Assembly: GCA_020796225.1 (NCBI GenBank)
Contig: CM036760.1
Span: forward strand, 3,962,501 to 4,026,500
Length of the DNA stretch: 64,000 nt
DNA from: Arion vulgaris
Lineage: Eukaryota; Mollusca; Gastropoda; Stylommatophora; Arionidae
Direction of reading: 5' to 3'
Shown here: one piece after another, positions 63,703-64,000 of the stretch
Position numbering within the stretch: the stretch's first letter is position 1
Layout of the letters: each line of letters begins with the position of its first letter
Position numbers and translations under genes: made by a program
Notes under the pieces: generated by a model
Database searches by the model: none
Told to the model about the DNA's origin: nothing
The model's input: the letters and a program-made list of their open reading frames with translations, nothing else

Positions 63703-64000
63703 CAGGGTTTCCCAAAGTGGGCGCTGAAGCGTTCTAGGGGGGGCGTAGTGGGTTCAGAAGAATTTGGGTGGGGGGTGTTCAGGCGGTTAGGATCGGTGAC
63801 TCCTTAAAGAAGAAATTAATAATATATATTTTAAAATACATTTTTTTCGTGATTTTGCGATTGAATTATCATTTAAAATTTGAATTTTGCAATTTAATTC
63901 ATCTTATGTCCGTTATATCACGATTCATTTTTCCATCAGTGTTCTATTTCATGCCTATAATCATTTGAAAACTTACCATGTATGACAGAAATATATATAT
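63703..64000 (+). mobile_element. Probable hAT element start, runs off the window
   Basis: CAGGGTTTCCCAAAGTGGGC followed by GGGGGGGCGTAGTGGG resembles a common class of hAT termini (CAGGG-x-TTCCCAAA). The other end and TSD lie outside, so this is a tentative call. Confidence 0.4.

Noticed and set aside
1..64000. Retroviral or other viral integrations.
   Set aside because: No gag, protease, integrase, envelope or viral capsid motifs seen; all RT sequences are non-LTR type, and the PLE has no RT left.

Overview
This is eukaryotic, almost certainly metazoan, non-coding DNA: AT-rich, no operons, no dense genes, and nearly every recognisable stretch is a transposable-element relic or a tandem repeat. 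The retrotransposon mix (RTE-type endonuclease/reverse transcriptases with long C-terminal tails, RNase H-bearing LINEs, a Penelope-like element with a GIY-YIG tail, many tRNA-derived SINEs) looks most like a lophotrochozoan, plausibly a mollusc. That placement rests on remembered resemblance, not a search. I recognise no host protein-coding gene. One single-frame ORF at 19,890-20,204 is the only weak candidate.

Families named here (working names). SINE-A: box A TAGCTAAGTGG, box B GGTTCGAATCC. SINE-B: box B GGTTCGCTCCC, about 480 bp, (TCAA)n tail. SINE-C: box B GGTTCAATTCC, A-rich tail. SINE-D: box A TGGCCGAATGG, tail near TACAGGCAGTAACGACAG. SINE-E: about 270 bp, (GAA)n tail, the most frequent. 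SINE-F: shares a core with SINE-E. RTE-1: a LINE family whose 3' ends lie at 28.6, 35.1 and 63.0 kb. RNH-LINE: LINEs with an RNase H domain and a C-terminal Cys/His knuckle. pLTR: the terminal repeat of a Penelope-like element (PLE).

Layout. 0-7 kb: a 1.96-kb hAT-type element with a nested SINE-C, then LINE and SINE pieces. 7.2-9.8 kb: about 60 copies of a 44-bp satellite abutting a pLTR. 10-17.6 kb: LINE tails, a hAT MITE, a GGAAGT minisatellite, and a 77-bp array made from a LINE C-terminus. 17.6-21 kb and parts of 24.9-25.2 and 29.1-29.9 kb: the least repetitive DNA. 21-28.5 kb: microsatellites, SINE-B copies (one with amplified promoter units, one holding a 73-bp TTAA-flanked MITE). 28.5-35.4 kb: four SINEs in a row, then four truncated LINEs separated by (TA)n, including ten copies of an 81-bp LINE segment. 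35.7-38.9 kb: a near full-length but broken RTE ORF2 on the minus strand. 40.3-40.8 kb: a mariner-type deletion derivative. 41-46 kb: a 34-bp array, a 1-kb TAC/CTG trinucleotide tract, SINEs. 46-56 kb: LINE 3' ends (RTE and RNH-LINE) and minisatellites. 56.8-59 kb: SINE-A nested in SINE-B, then a PLE with inverted pLTRs. 60-63.4 kb: an RTE split by a hAT MITE, a 29-bp array, and a SINE-B split by RTE-1. From 63.7 kb: the probable start of another hAT element.

Two themes stand out. Nested insertions with readable target-site duplications (TSDs) give a relative chronology. Several tandem arrays are built from, or sit inside, the 3'-terminal coding segments of LINEs or the tRNA-like heads of SINEs, so local amplification of retroelement ends appears to be a recurring source of new satellites at this locus.
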